NCBI RefSeq assembly: GCF_018449435.1
Contig: NZ_JAHCMU010000002.1
Span: forward strand, 186,001-250,000
DNA: 64,000 bases
Direction of reading: 5' to 3'
From: Flagellimonas sp. 389
GTDB taxonomy: Bacteria; Bacteroidota; Bacteroidia; Flavobacteriales; Flavobacteriaceae
Shown here piece by piece: positions 9,368-16,434 of this stretch (positions are counted from its first letter, which is position 1; each line of letters begins with the position of its first letter). A program made the position numbers and the translations under genes. The notes beneath the pieces were generated by a model. It searched no databases and was not told the DNA's origin. It saw only the letters and a list, made by a program, of their open reading frames with translations.

Positions 9368-9490
9368 TTTGGAAAACGCTTTTTTTATTTTTGGGGCAAA
9401 CGAAAATGGCGTTTTTTTCTGAAATAATAAAGCTTTCAGTTCAAAACATACCACTCTTAGGATTTCTCCTATTAAATCATAACGTGCTAA

Positions 9491-10681
9491 TTAGTCCAAT
9501 ATTGCAGCTATGCCAGGGAGTGTTCTTCCTTCTAAACTTTCTAACATTGCTCCTCCTCCGGTAGAGACATAACTTACCTTATCTTCAAAACCAAATTGTT
9601 TAACAGCAGCAACGGAATCTCCTCCTCCCACAAGTGAGAAAGCACCATTTTGGGTCGCTTCATCAATAAAGTTGCCAACTGAGATAGTTCCCTTTGCAAA
9701 GCTTTCCATTTCAAAAACGCCAACTGGGCCGTTCCAAAGTATAGTCTTGGAGTTTAAGATTGCCTGCTTAAAGATTTCCAAGGTTTCTGGCCCTGCATCC
9801 AAGCCTTGCCATCCATCAGGAATCTCATCTACCTTCACAAACTGAGTCTTTGCTGCATTATCAAATGCATCCGCTGCCAGAACATCTACAGGCAAATGAA
9901 TTTTAACTCCTTTTTCTTCCGCTTGTTTTAAAATGTCCATAGCCAGGTCCATCTTATCGTCTTCGCAAATGGAATCCCCTATTTGACCACCCTGCGCTTT
10001 TATGAACGTATAGGTCATTCCTCCACCGATAATCAGATTATCGACCTTGTCCAAAATGTTCTCAATAATCGTAATCTTGGATGAAACTTTTGCACCTCCT
10101 AAAATAGCGGTTACAGGTTTTTCACCTGTCTGCATGACCTTTTCTATGGCCTTTATTTCTTTTGCCAAAAGATATCCAAAGCATTTGTTCCCATCAAAAT
10201 AATTGGCAACCACAGTGGTGGAGGCGTGAGCTCTATGCGCTGTTCCAAAGGCATCGTTTACATAAATATCACCATGTTTGGAAAGTTTCTCGGAAAAAGC
10301 GGCATCTCCAGAGGTTTCTTCAGCATAAAAACGAAGGTTTTCCAACAATAATACCTCTCCATCCTCTAATTCTGATACGGCTTTTGTAGCGGCATCCCCA
10401 ATACAATCATCCACAAACTTTACTTGAACTCCAATAATTTCCGATACCTTCTCACAAATATGGGATAATGACATGTCTGGATTCACTTGGCCTTTTGGTC
10501 TTCCCAAATGACTCATTAAAACAGCAGATCCCCCGTCTTCCAAAACTTTTAAAATGCTAGGTTTTGCTGCTTCGATCCTGCTGGTATCGGTTACATTGAA
10601 ATCATCGTTTAAAGGCACATTAAAGTCTACACGGATCAATGCTTTTTTTCCTTTAAAGTTATAATCGTCTATGGTCTTCAT
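9491..10681 (-). CDS. pgk: Phosphoglycerate kinase
   Basis: A 396-residue cytosolic glycolytic enzyme that moves phosphate between 1,3-bisphosphoglycerate and ADP. Typical motifs are present in order: [10 protein letters not shown] near the N-terminus, MSHLGRPKG, the hinge region [14 protein letters not shown], the nucleotide-domain [19 protein letters not shown] and the C-terminal [13 protein letters not shown]. The length is normal for the family. A -7 box lies about 22 bases upstream of the start. The transglycosylase gene follows after 123 bases on the same strand. Confidence 0.98.
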   Translation of the reverse strand: MKTIDDYNFKGKKALIRVDFNVPLNDDFNVTDTSRIEAAKPSILKVLEDGGSAVLMSHLGRPKGQVNPDMSLSHICEKVSEIIGVQVKFVDDCIGDAATKAVSELEDGEVLLLENLRFYAEETSGDAAFSEKLSKHGDIYVNDAFGTAHRAHASTTVVANYFDGNKCFGYLLAKEIKAIEKVMQTGEKPVTAILGGAKVSSKITIIENILDKVDNLIIGGGMTYTFIKAQGGQIGDSICEDDKMDLAMDILKQAEEKGVKIHLPVDVLAADAFDNAAKTQFVKVDEIPDGWQGLDAGPETLEIFKQAILNSKTILWNGPVGVFEMESFAKGTISVGNFIDEATQNGAFSLVGGGDSVAAVKQFGFEDKVSYVSTGGGAMLESLEGRTLPGIAAILD

Positions 10682-10703
10682 GTATATCTATTTTAGGTAC
10701 GTT

Positions 10704-10711
10704 CAAAAGTA
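10704..10711 (-). promoter_or_regulatory. -7 box of the pgk promoter
   Basis: TACTTTTG on the minus strand, an exact TAnnTTTG match, 22 bases before the ATG. A TTG lies 24 bases upstream of it, slightly beyond the usual 17-23 spacing. Confidence 0.55.
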
Positions 10712-10758
10712 AAGATTTCCTTCTTTTTGTAGGGGCAACACTTGTCATATTTTTAAGG

Positions 10759-10893
10759 TTTAATTTCCCAAAGCTTACCCCATCCTTTTTATTGGGATTG
10801 AAGGACACGAATTACACAAATTTGCACGAATTATTTAGTGATTTGGTGCTTGGAGTTTTAATGTCTTATGGGTTTGCTCTGAGGATATCCACT
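10759..10893. repeat. Dispersed intergenic repeat, copy 1
   Basis: About 135 bases resembling 59526-59664 along their whole length, with the shared cores GGACACGAATTACACAAATT and GGATAT. No frame is open through it. Both copies lie in intergenic DNA with divergence and small indels, as expected of a decayed repeat family. The flank of holB begins right after it. Confidence 0.65.
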
Positions 10894-10930
10894 TAAAAAC
10901 ACAGCTCAACTTTTCAGAACCTAAAAAATG

Positions 10931-10938
10931 TATCTTTG
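10931..10938 (+). promoter_or_regulatory. -7 box of the holB promoter
   Basis: TATCTTTG matches TAnnTTTG exactly and stands only four bases before the ATG at 10943, so transcription should start at or inside the start codon (leaderless message). Confidence 0.5.
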
Positions 10939-10942
10939 AAAC

Positions 10943-12094
10943 ATGCTTTTTAAAGATGTTTTAGGGCTTGGACATATCAAAAACCATCTTGCCGCTACTG
11001 CCAATTCCGGTAGGGTTGCCCATGCGCAGTTATTTATTGGTCCTGAAGGGTCTGGCACATTACCAATGGCCATTGCCTACGCCCAGTATTTACTTTGCAA
11101 CAACCAAAACGCGGAAAACAATGGGGAAAACCTTGTCTGCAATACCAAATGCAATACGCTAAGCCATCCTGATCTGCATTTTGCTTTCCCGGTTTCCAAT
11201 TCGGATAAAGTGAAGTCACATGCGGTGAGCGATCATTATCTGCAAGATTGGCGGCAGTTTGTAAAAGAACAACCCTATGGCAATCTCTTTGATTGGTACA
11301 GATTGATTGGAATCGAAAAAAAACAAGGGCAGATTGGGGTTGATGAAGCCCAGGATATTGTAAAAAAGCTTTCTTTAAAATCATATGAAGGAGGTTATAA
11401 GGTATTGCTTATTTGGATGGCGGAAAAAATGAATATTTCGGCTTCCAACAAACTTTTAAAACTTATTGAAGAGCCCCCAAATAAAACTGTTTTGCTCTTA
11501 ATTGCGGAAGAAGAGGAACAAATCATAAACACGATTAAATCGCGTTGTCAAATTCTACATTTCCCGCCCTTGGGGGAAGATGCCATAACCCAAGGATTAA
11601 TAGAGCGTGGGGGCGCCGAAAATGAAGCACGTTCCATCGCCCAAGAAGCTAATGGCAACTTTAACAAAGCGTTGGACCTACTTAACAAAGATTCTGAAGA
11701 TTTGGTATTTGAGCGCTGGTTTGTGCAATGGGTCCGTAGTGCATTTAAGGCCAAAGGCAATAAAGGCGCCATACAAGAATTGATTCTATGGAGTGATGAA
11801 GTCGCCAAAACGGGAAGAGAAGTACAAAAACAATTCTTAAGTTATTGCCTAACAATGATGCGCCAAGCGCTCTTACTAAATTACAAGGTGGACAGCTTGG
11901 TATACGCCAAAATACATTTAGAAGGTTTTGACCTATGCAAGTTCGCCCCATTTGTACACGAAAACAATATTCAGAATATTGTAAAAGAACTTGAAAAAGC
12001 AATTTTTCACATAGAACGCAATGGCAACTCTAAAATTATTTTTACTGATCTCTCTATAAAACTTACACGACTGCTTCATACCAAAGCGGCTTAA
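10943..12094 (+). CDS. holB: DNA polymerase III subunit delta'
   Basis: A 383-residue AAA+ clamp-loader subunit of the replicative polymerase. The N-terminus (LGHIKNHLAATANSGRVAHA) is typical of delta'/DnaX proteins. The phosphate loop is degenerate: GPEGSGT lacks the usual lysine, as expected because delta' does not hydrolyse ATP. A cysteine cluster (CNTKCNTLSHPD) follows, then the sensor region NISASNKLLKLIEEPP and SRCQILHFPP. The 14-base gap to the DoxX gene suggests co-transcription. The promoter touches the start codon. Confidence 0.92.
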   Translation: MLFKDVLGLGHIKNHLAATANSGRVAHAQLFIGPEGSGTLPMAIAYAQYLLCNNQNAENNGENLVCNTKCNTLSHPDLHFAFPVSNSDKVKSHAVSDHYLQDWRQFVKEQPYGNLFDWYRLIGIEKKQGQIGVDEAQDIVKKLSLKSYEGGYKVLLIWMAEKMNISASNKLLKLIEEPPNKTVLLLIAEEEEQIINTIKSRCQILHFPPLGEDAITQGLIERGGAENEARSIAQEANGNFNKALDLLNKDSEDLVFERWFVQWVRSAFKAKGNKGAIQELILWSDEVAKTGREVQKQFLSYCLTMMRQALLLNYKVDSLVYAKIHLEGFDLCKFAPFVHENNIQNIVKELEKAIFHIERNGNSKIIFTDLSIKLTRLLHTKAA

Positions 12095-12107
12095 AAACTA
12101 CCCTATT

Positions 12108-12506
12108 ATGGACAACATTTTTAGTTACCCTGTACAAATTCTTCTTTTCGTTTTTTTAGCGATTACGTTTTTACAGAGCGGTATCGATAAAATTATGGAT
12201 TGGAAAGGAAATTTGTCATGGCTCACAGGTCATTTTTCCAAGACTTTTTTAAAGAACTCTGTTCCGTTGCTTTTGGGCATTATTTTGTTGTTGGAGTTGG
12301 TTTCTGGTGTTTTATCAGTAGTAGGAGTCGTCCAATTTATTACTTCTGGTGAGAGTGTTCCTGGTTTTTATGGTTCAATTCTTTCGGCGATAACCCTTTT
12401 AATGTTATTGTTTGGGCAGCGTGTTGCAAAAGATTATGAGGGAGCTAAGACCATCGTCATTTACTTTGTACCTACCATGTTTCTGGTTTATTTATTGCAT
12501 CAGTAA
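12108..12506 (+). CDS. DoxX-like membrane protein
   Basis: A 132-residue inner membrane protein with four predicted helices; the first includes VQILLFVFLAITFLQSGIDKI, and the phrase FLQSGIDKIMDWKGNLSWL is characteristic of DoxX relatives in Flavobacteriaceae. DoxX proteins are small integral membrane proteins of uncertain role, in part linked to redox functions. It follows holB by 14 bases and precedes the DUF5946 gene by 90. Confidence 0.78.
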   Translation: MDNIFSYPVQILLFVFLAITFLQSGIDKIMDWKGNLSWLTGHFSKTFLKNSVPLLLGIILLLELVSGVLSVVGVVQFITSGESVPGFYGSILSAITLLMLLFGQRVAKDYEGAKTIVIYFVPTMFLVYLLHQ

Positions 12507-12596
12507 GTTACCTTGGGAAAATCTATCATTTCACATTATTATTTTTAGGGAAGGTTTGTTTTTACATTCTTTATTCGGGAATTCAGTCATCAAAAA

Positions 12597-13172
12597 ATGC
12601 AAGATTATATCTCCTTTGCCGAAAAGAACGGGGTTACACTAGACAGTGAGGGTTCCTGTCAATTTTGTGGGGCGAAGACCGCTAAGGGTGTACATGAGTG
12701 CGTCGAGATTTTCAATCTTGGATTTTCAATGATAGATTATTCTAAAAAAGAAAATCATTTTTACCGTTTTCTGGCTGTTGATGCCCACACGCTTCAGCAT
12801 TCAGAGATTCATGGACGATGGAACAATCATTTTCATTTGACCAGACAACATTTAATTTTTGAATATGGCGTTTTCTGGGATTACAATCTTTCCGCATTGC
12901 TTAGCGACTGCCTAAAAGTTTATAAAACCAAAAACCCTAATGAAGTCCTGATTGCCCCTTCGTTACTGCAAAGAGGAAAAAGTACCGTACTTGATGTTAA
13001 AAACAATACTGTGGATGAAATATCGTGCAAAAAAAGCATTAAAACCTGGGGAAGGGATGTCTATCAAGTATGGAATGCATATCATCAAATTGTAGATGTA
13101 ATCGCTAAGAGGTTTATGGATAAAAACAAAAACCTCCATAAAAATGGAGGTTTTATACAGGATGAGCATTAA
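12597..13172 (+). CDS. DUF5946 family protein
   Basis: A 191-residue soluble protein. A CxxC pair (CQFCGA) near residue 22 and histidines in VDAHTLQHSEIHGRW and FHLTRQHLIFEYG match the layout of the DUF5946 family, which looks like a metal-binding enzyme of unknown reaction. No signal peptide. The last codons (around KNLHKNGGFIQDEH) are formed by a transcription terminator hairpin, so the C-terminal tail is probably not conserved. It converges with the Skp-like gene, stops being 10 bases apart. Confidence 0.72.
   Translation: MQDYISFAEKNGVTLDSEGSCQFCGAKTAKGVHECVEIFNLGFSMIDYSKKENHFYRFLAVDAHTLQHSEIHGRWNNHFHLTRQHLIFEYGVFWDYNLSALLSDCLKVYKTKNPNEVLIAPSLLQRGKSTVLDVKNNTVDEISCKKSIKTWGRDVYQVWNAYHQIVDVIAKRFMDKNKNLHKNGGFIQDEH
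13129..13154. terminator. Terminator hairpin inside the DUF5946 3' end
   Basis: AAAACCTCCAT (13129-13139) pairs perfectly with ATGGAGGTTTT (13144-13154) around four A bases. It lies 18 bases before the DUF5946 stop codon and can serve the convergent Skp-like gene on the other strand as well. Confidence 0.8.
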
Positions 13173-13182
13173 TTAGATACTC

Positions 13183-13689
13183 CTACTTTTTGTACTTGTC
13201 GTTCAAGATTTTCAATACTGCTTCCGTTAGGTTTTGGGCATCTTCTCCATACAATACCGCTCCTCCATCGCCACCACCTAGAATATAAGTATAGCCATTA
13301 GCTTTACCATAAGCTTTGATTTCGTCCTTTACTTTGCCTACCAAAGAATCCATTTCCGTTTGGCTGCTCTGTTGTAGTAATTGTTCTTCTTGTTGCAATT
13401 GTTGGCCCACGAACTGTCCCTTTTGTTGTAGGACGCCATATTCTTCCTGTGCATTTTTTTGGGACATTTTTTGTGCTTTAGCCTGAAATGCTTGAAGCTC
13501 TATTTGAAATGCTTGTGAAATACTATCTCTTTTCTTGGTCAAAGCATCTACTTTAGTTTTGAACTTTGCCTCAACATCTATTTTTTCTTGATAGCCGTCC
13601 ATGAGCTTTACATTGTCAACGTAACCTATTTTGTTTTGTTGACACGCAACAGCGGTTAGAGCAATCACAAATACTATAATTTTTTTCAT
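13183..13689 (-). CDS. Skp/OmpH family periplasmic chaperone-like lipoprotein
   Basis: 168 residues from the ATG at 13689, which opens MKKIIVFVIALTAVACQQ, a lipoprotein signal with the cysteine at residue 17; the eight codons upstream are within the promoter region. The mature part has IGYVDNVKLMDGYQEK, the OmpH start, a long glutamine-rich coiled coil (about residues 40-115), and a C-terminal strand segment with YILGGGDGGAVLYGEDAQNLTE. Skp proteins hold unfolded outer-membrane proteins in the periplasm; the lipid anchor is a variation seen in Bacteroidota. Its promoter box is at 13711-13718. Confidence 0.85.
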   Translation of the reverse strand: MKKIIVFVIALTAVACQQNKIGYVDNVKLMDGYQEKIDVEAKFKTKVDALTKKRDSISQAFQIELQAFQAKAQKMSQKNAQEEYGVLQQKGQFVGQQLQQEEQLLQQSSQTEMDSLVGKVKDEIKAYGKANGYTYILGGGDGGAVLYGEDAQNLTEAVLKILNDKYKK

Positions 13690-13710
13690 TTTTATTTTTT
13701 TAATGATGCG

Positions 13711-13718
13711 CAAAAATA
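13711..13718 (-). promoter_or_regulatory. -7 box of the Skp-like gene
   Basis: TATTTTTG on the minus strand, exact TAnnTTTG match, 21 bases before the ATG at 13689. It overlaps the longer open frame, which argues for the internal start. Confidence 0.5.
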
Positions 13719-13929
13719 GAAAAGCTTTTTGAATGACTGTTATCTTATTTTTATGAATCTATGTTGCTGTCCTTTAAAGTATAAGAGATTTCTATTTTAA
13801 AGCTATAATCCCATCAGAGTTTCTTATTCTTAGTGGCCTTCAGAAACATGCCTTAGAAAGCATTTCCTTTATTCGAAACGGTATTGCAAGACTGGACTAA
13901 AGAATGGCGCTCAAAAGCTTTGAAAACAA

Positions 13930-14760
13930 CTAATCCTTCTTTTTTATGATGTAAATTAGAGAAGAATGCTCTTTTGAAAAAAAAGCACTGATATTCGACC
14001 ACAATCCAATGAAAAAAGCACTGATCAAATAAAACGGATTGCCCTTGTACTTTTCGGAAAGTAGTGAAACATAAAAAGAATCGAACAACATTGGTTTTAT
14101 GGAAACAACCTCCATGTTCTCTTTTTCAAAAAGCCTTTGGATAGATAGTCTTGAAAAGTGCCATAAATGCCGAGGCACATCAAAAGCTGCCCAATGGGTT
14201 CTATAATATTTTGCGTCGAACGATTTATAATTTGGAACCGCAATGAACAGCTTTCCATTAGGTTCAAGTAGTTTTGCTATTTGTTTTATTTGTTCTTGCA
14301 GATTTGGCAAGTGTTCCAACACATGCCACATGGTGATCACTTGAAATTTATGTTCTTTTACATCTGCCAAATCTTGATGAAGTGTGATTCCCTTCTGCTC
14401 TGCATTTGTTCTCGCTTTTTCATTTGGCTCGATTCCCGCTGCCTTAAATCCTTTTGAAATCGCACTCTTTAAAAAATCACCCGTTCCAGCTCCAATATCA
14501 AGCAGCGAACTTCTTTTATCTATCTGATTATCAATTATTTGAATCTTTTTTTTGAGGCTATAGCCCTTAATCCACTGGTACAATCTATCGACCAAGGATA
14601 TTTTAGCGTCTGTATGTGAAATATAGACCTCGCTATCGTAGTATTTAGCTAAATTCTCAGGTTGGGGATGTGTAATGAGCATGTCAAATTCTTCATCTCG
14701 ACGTAGCTCAAAGGATTCTCCAGAAACAGAAAAGTCTTTAGTTTTTAAAAACAACTTCAT
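13930..14760 (-). CDS. Class I SAM-dependent methyltransferase
   Basis: A 276-residue enzyme of the Methyltransf_23 type. The SAM-binding motif I is SLLDIGAGTGDFLKSA, the acidic motif II lies in AAGIEPNEKA, and the post-II part is ITMWHVLEHLPN. A C-terminal hydrophobic segment (FYLISAFFIGLWSNISAFF) may attach it to the membrane. Substrate unknown; relatives often sit near mnmG in Flavobacteriaceae. The start overlaps the 3' end of the upstream lipoprotein gene by 23 bases, suggesting coupled translation. Confidence 0.85.
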   Translation of the reverse strand: MKLFLKTKDFSVSGESFELRRDEEFDMLITHPQPENLAKYYDSEVYISHTDAKISLVDRLYQWIKGYSLKKKIQIIDNQIDKRSSLLDIGAGTGDFLKSAISKGFKAAGIEPNEKARTNAEQKGITLHQDLADVKEHKFQVITMWHVLEHLPNLQEQIKQIAKLLEPNGKLFIAVPNYKSFDAKYYRTHWAAFDVPRHLWHFSRLSIQRLFEKENMEVVSIKPMLFDSFYVSLLSEKYKGNPFYLISAFFIGLWSNISAFFSKEHSSLIYIIKKKD

Positions 14761-15289
14761 TGTAGTTGACCGTATTCAAGTACTCTTTTTTCAGTTGTCC
14801 AAGATACGGCAAAACCTTGGTTCTAGATTCGGAATCTTCATGAAGGCAATCCTTTTCTTTATTGTTAAAAACTTCAATGGCAATGTACCAATTTCCAATT
14901 CTTGATGCATGTGCATCTTCCAAAAATGGGTCCATATCGGTTGTCTGACTTAAAACACCATCAATAAACAAAGGGATAAGATTAATTGTTTTTGTTGGAA
15001 TTTCCACTTCATAAAAAGAGAAATAGTATTTTTCATTTTCAAGCTCAAATGGAACTTCCACATCTACATAATAATCTTGAAGCTGAAATTTAGTATTGAC
15101 GTAATTATAGAACTCATCTTCATTCTTAGGGTCTTCAAAAATAAACATGGTCTTTTTGGGCAAACCCTTTTTGAATCGTTTGCCTTTTGTTACTTTGTGG
15201 TCTTTGATATTTGGAGCAATTCTAATTGGAATGCATGAGGTCAAAACAATAACGGAAAGTAACAGGACTATTATTTTCTTCATTGGCAT
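14738..15289 (-). CDS. Putative lipoprotein, paralogue A of a tandem pair
   Basis: 183 residues; the first two residues may be absent because a second ATG lies at 15283 (MKKIIVLLLSVIVLTSC). The lipobox cysteine is in LTSCIPIR. The mature part shares with the next gene upstream (15345-15860) the words IAPNIKDHKVTKG, FEDPKNEDEFYNYVNTKF, YYVDVEVPFEL and YIAIEVF, so the two are tandem duplicates. I do not recognise the family. It is presumably anchored in the outer or inner membrane facing the periplasm. It overlaps the methyltransferase gene. Confidence 0.8.
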   Translation of the reverse strand: MPMKKIIVLLLSVIVLTSCIPIRIAPNIKDHKVTKGKRFKKGLPKKTMFIFEDPKNEDEFYNYVNTKFQLQDYYVDVEVPFELENEKYYFSFYEVEIPTKTINLIPLFIDGVLSQTTDMDPFLEDAHASRIGNWYIAIEVFNNKEKDCLHEDSESRTKVLPYLGQLKKEYLNTVNYNEVVFKN

Positions 15290-15344
15290 TGGATTGATGA
15301 AATAAAACCATCAAAAATCAAGCCATTGGTTGTTGCCAATTATT

Positions 15345-15860
15345 TCATCGTACCAGTCTGTTCCAGTTTCTTCCGTTTAAATATTCATTTTTTAAAATAT
15401 TAAGGTGCGTTACTATACTTTCCCTTGATGGATATGTTTCCTTTAAACAGTCATTCTCGATGGAACTAAAAACTTCGATGGCGATATAATGTTTAAACTC
15501 CTCTGGTTCTTCTTCTAGTTCTTCACCAGCTATAATTCCTAAAACAGTACCAAAAGTATCCACTGTTCTATCTAGCATTTCTACCTCGTAAAACGACAAA
15601 AAGTAGTTTCTCCCATCAAGATTAAAAGGCACTTCTACATCTACATAATAGTTTTCTAAATTAAATTTTGTGTTGATATAGTTATAAAACTCATTTGCGT
15701 CTTTTGGGTCTTCGAACACAAATAAGTTCTTTTCGGGAAGGCCTTCTTTTAATTGTGCTCCTTTGGTAATTTGATAATCATCTATTGTTGGGGCCGTTTG
15801 GAAAGGAGTACAGGAACATACTACTAAAATCAATAGAAATGGTACGGTTATTTTATACAT
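15345..15860 (-). CDS. Putative lipoprotein, paralogue B of a tandem pair
   Basis: 171 residues with a lipoprotein signal (MYKITVPFLLILVVCSC; the lipid-bearing cysteine is the one before TPFQTAP). It shares TAPTIDDYQITKGAQ, VFEDPKDANEFYNYINTKF and NYYVDVEVPF with paralogue A, 55 bases downstream. The middle part (after LSFYEVE) differs and is acidic (GEELEEEPEEF). No known function. The pair lies between mnmG and the methyltransferase. Confidence 0.78.
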   Translation of the reverse strand: MYKITVPFLLILVVCSCTPFQTAPTIDDYQITKGAQLKEGLPEKNLFVFEDPKDANEFYNYINTKFNLENYYVDVEVPFNLDGRNYFLSFYEVEMLDRTVDTFGTVLGIIAGEELEEEPEEFKHYIAIEVFSSIENDCLKETYPSRESIVTHLNILKNEYLNGRNWNRLVR

Positions 15861-15924
15861 CGTTAAGGTTGTTTTTGATAAGAAGATGGAATCAAAAACT
15901 AAACCAAACCAAAATTTAAGGCAA

Positions 15925-15966
15925 AGAGAATAGATTTTGTTCCACGTGGAACAAAATCTATTCTCT
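15925..15966. other. parS: parS-like centromere site in a 42-base perfect palindrome
   Basis: Bases 15938-15953 read TGTTCCACGTGGAACA, which fits the ParB-binding consensus TGTTnCACGTGnAACA at every fixed position and is a form described in Pseudomonas. The dyad continues perfectly on both sides to 15925 and 15966, giving 21-base arms. The left part covers the stop codon of the 15958-16434 gene read from the minus strand. A second site lies at 18306-18321 beyond mnmG. The long arms may additionally form a transcript hairpin. Confidence 0.75.
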
Positions 15967-16434
15967 GATTTTTACTTCAACATTAAGCATTATACCAAGT
16001 CGTTTGGCTTTATCAGAAATCGTTTGAAACGAATTTGATTTAAAAACAGTTAAGTGTCCGCTTTCATTGAACAATCGGATAATATAGCTCTTGTTTTCCG
16101 TAGTTTTTCCAAGAGCAGCGATAGGGCCCCATTCAGCATTTTTTTTAAATAGCGCAGGGAAAACACTTATATAATCTGGAGAAAAAGAAAATTCTTTATG
16201 CTTGAAAAGTGATATTCCAAATAATTTGAAATGTTTGAAAATCTTAAAATCATCATCAAGTCGATATGAAGTTGAATATGCCAATAGCACTGTTCCAATA
16301 ATTGCCATTATTAGTATTTGATCCAACTTGGCAGCTCCTTCATAAATCAAAAACAATGTCAAGGCTAGCGTGAAAACCCCTAAAATAATAACCGTGCTCG
16401 GTTTCTGCTGTTTAAAAGAAATTGATTGCTTCAT
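15958..16434 (-). CDS. Hypothetical membrane protein
   Basis: 158 residues with two adjacent N-terminal membrane helices (about residues 14-31 and 38-55), followed by a soluble domain of alternating strands with KLFGISLFKHKEFSFSPDYIS and SYIIRLFNESGHLTVFKS, reminiscent in layout of small PH-like or signal-relay domains, but I cannot assign it. The ATG overlaps the end of mnmG by four bases (ATGA), so translation is coupled. The stop codon lies inside the parS palindrome. Confidence 0.75.
   Translation of the reverse strand: MKQSISFKQQKPSTVIILGVFTLALTLFLIYEGAAKLDQILIMAIIGTVLLAYSTSYRLDDDFKIFKHFKLFGISLFKHKEFSFSPDYISVFPALFKKNAEWGPIAALGKTTENKSYIIRLFNESGHLTVFKSNSFQTISDKAKRLGIMLNVEVKIRE

Noticed and set aside
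12412-12642. Open frame overlapping the DoxX and DUF5946 genes
   Set aside because: It overlaps two better supported genes in another frame and has no recognisable features.
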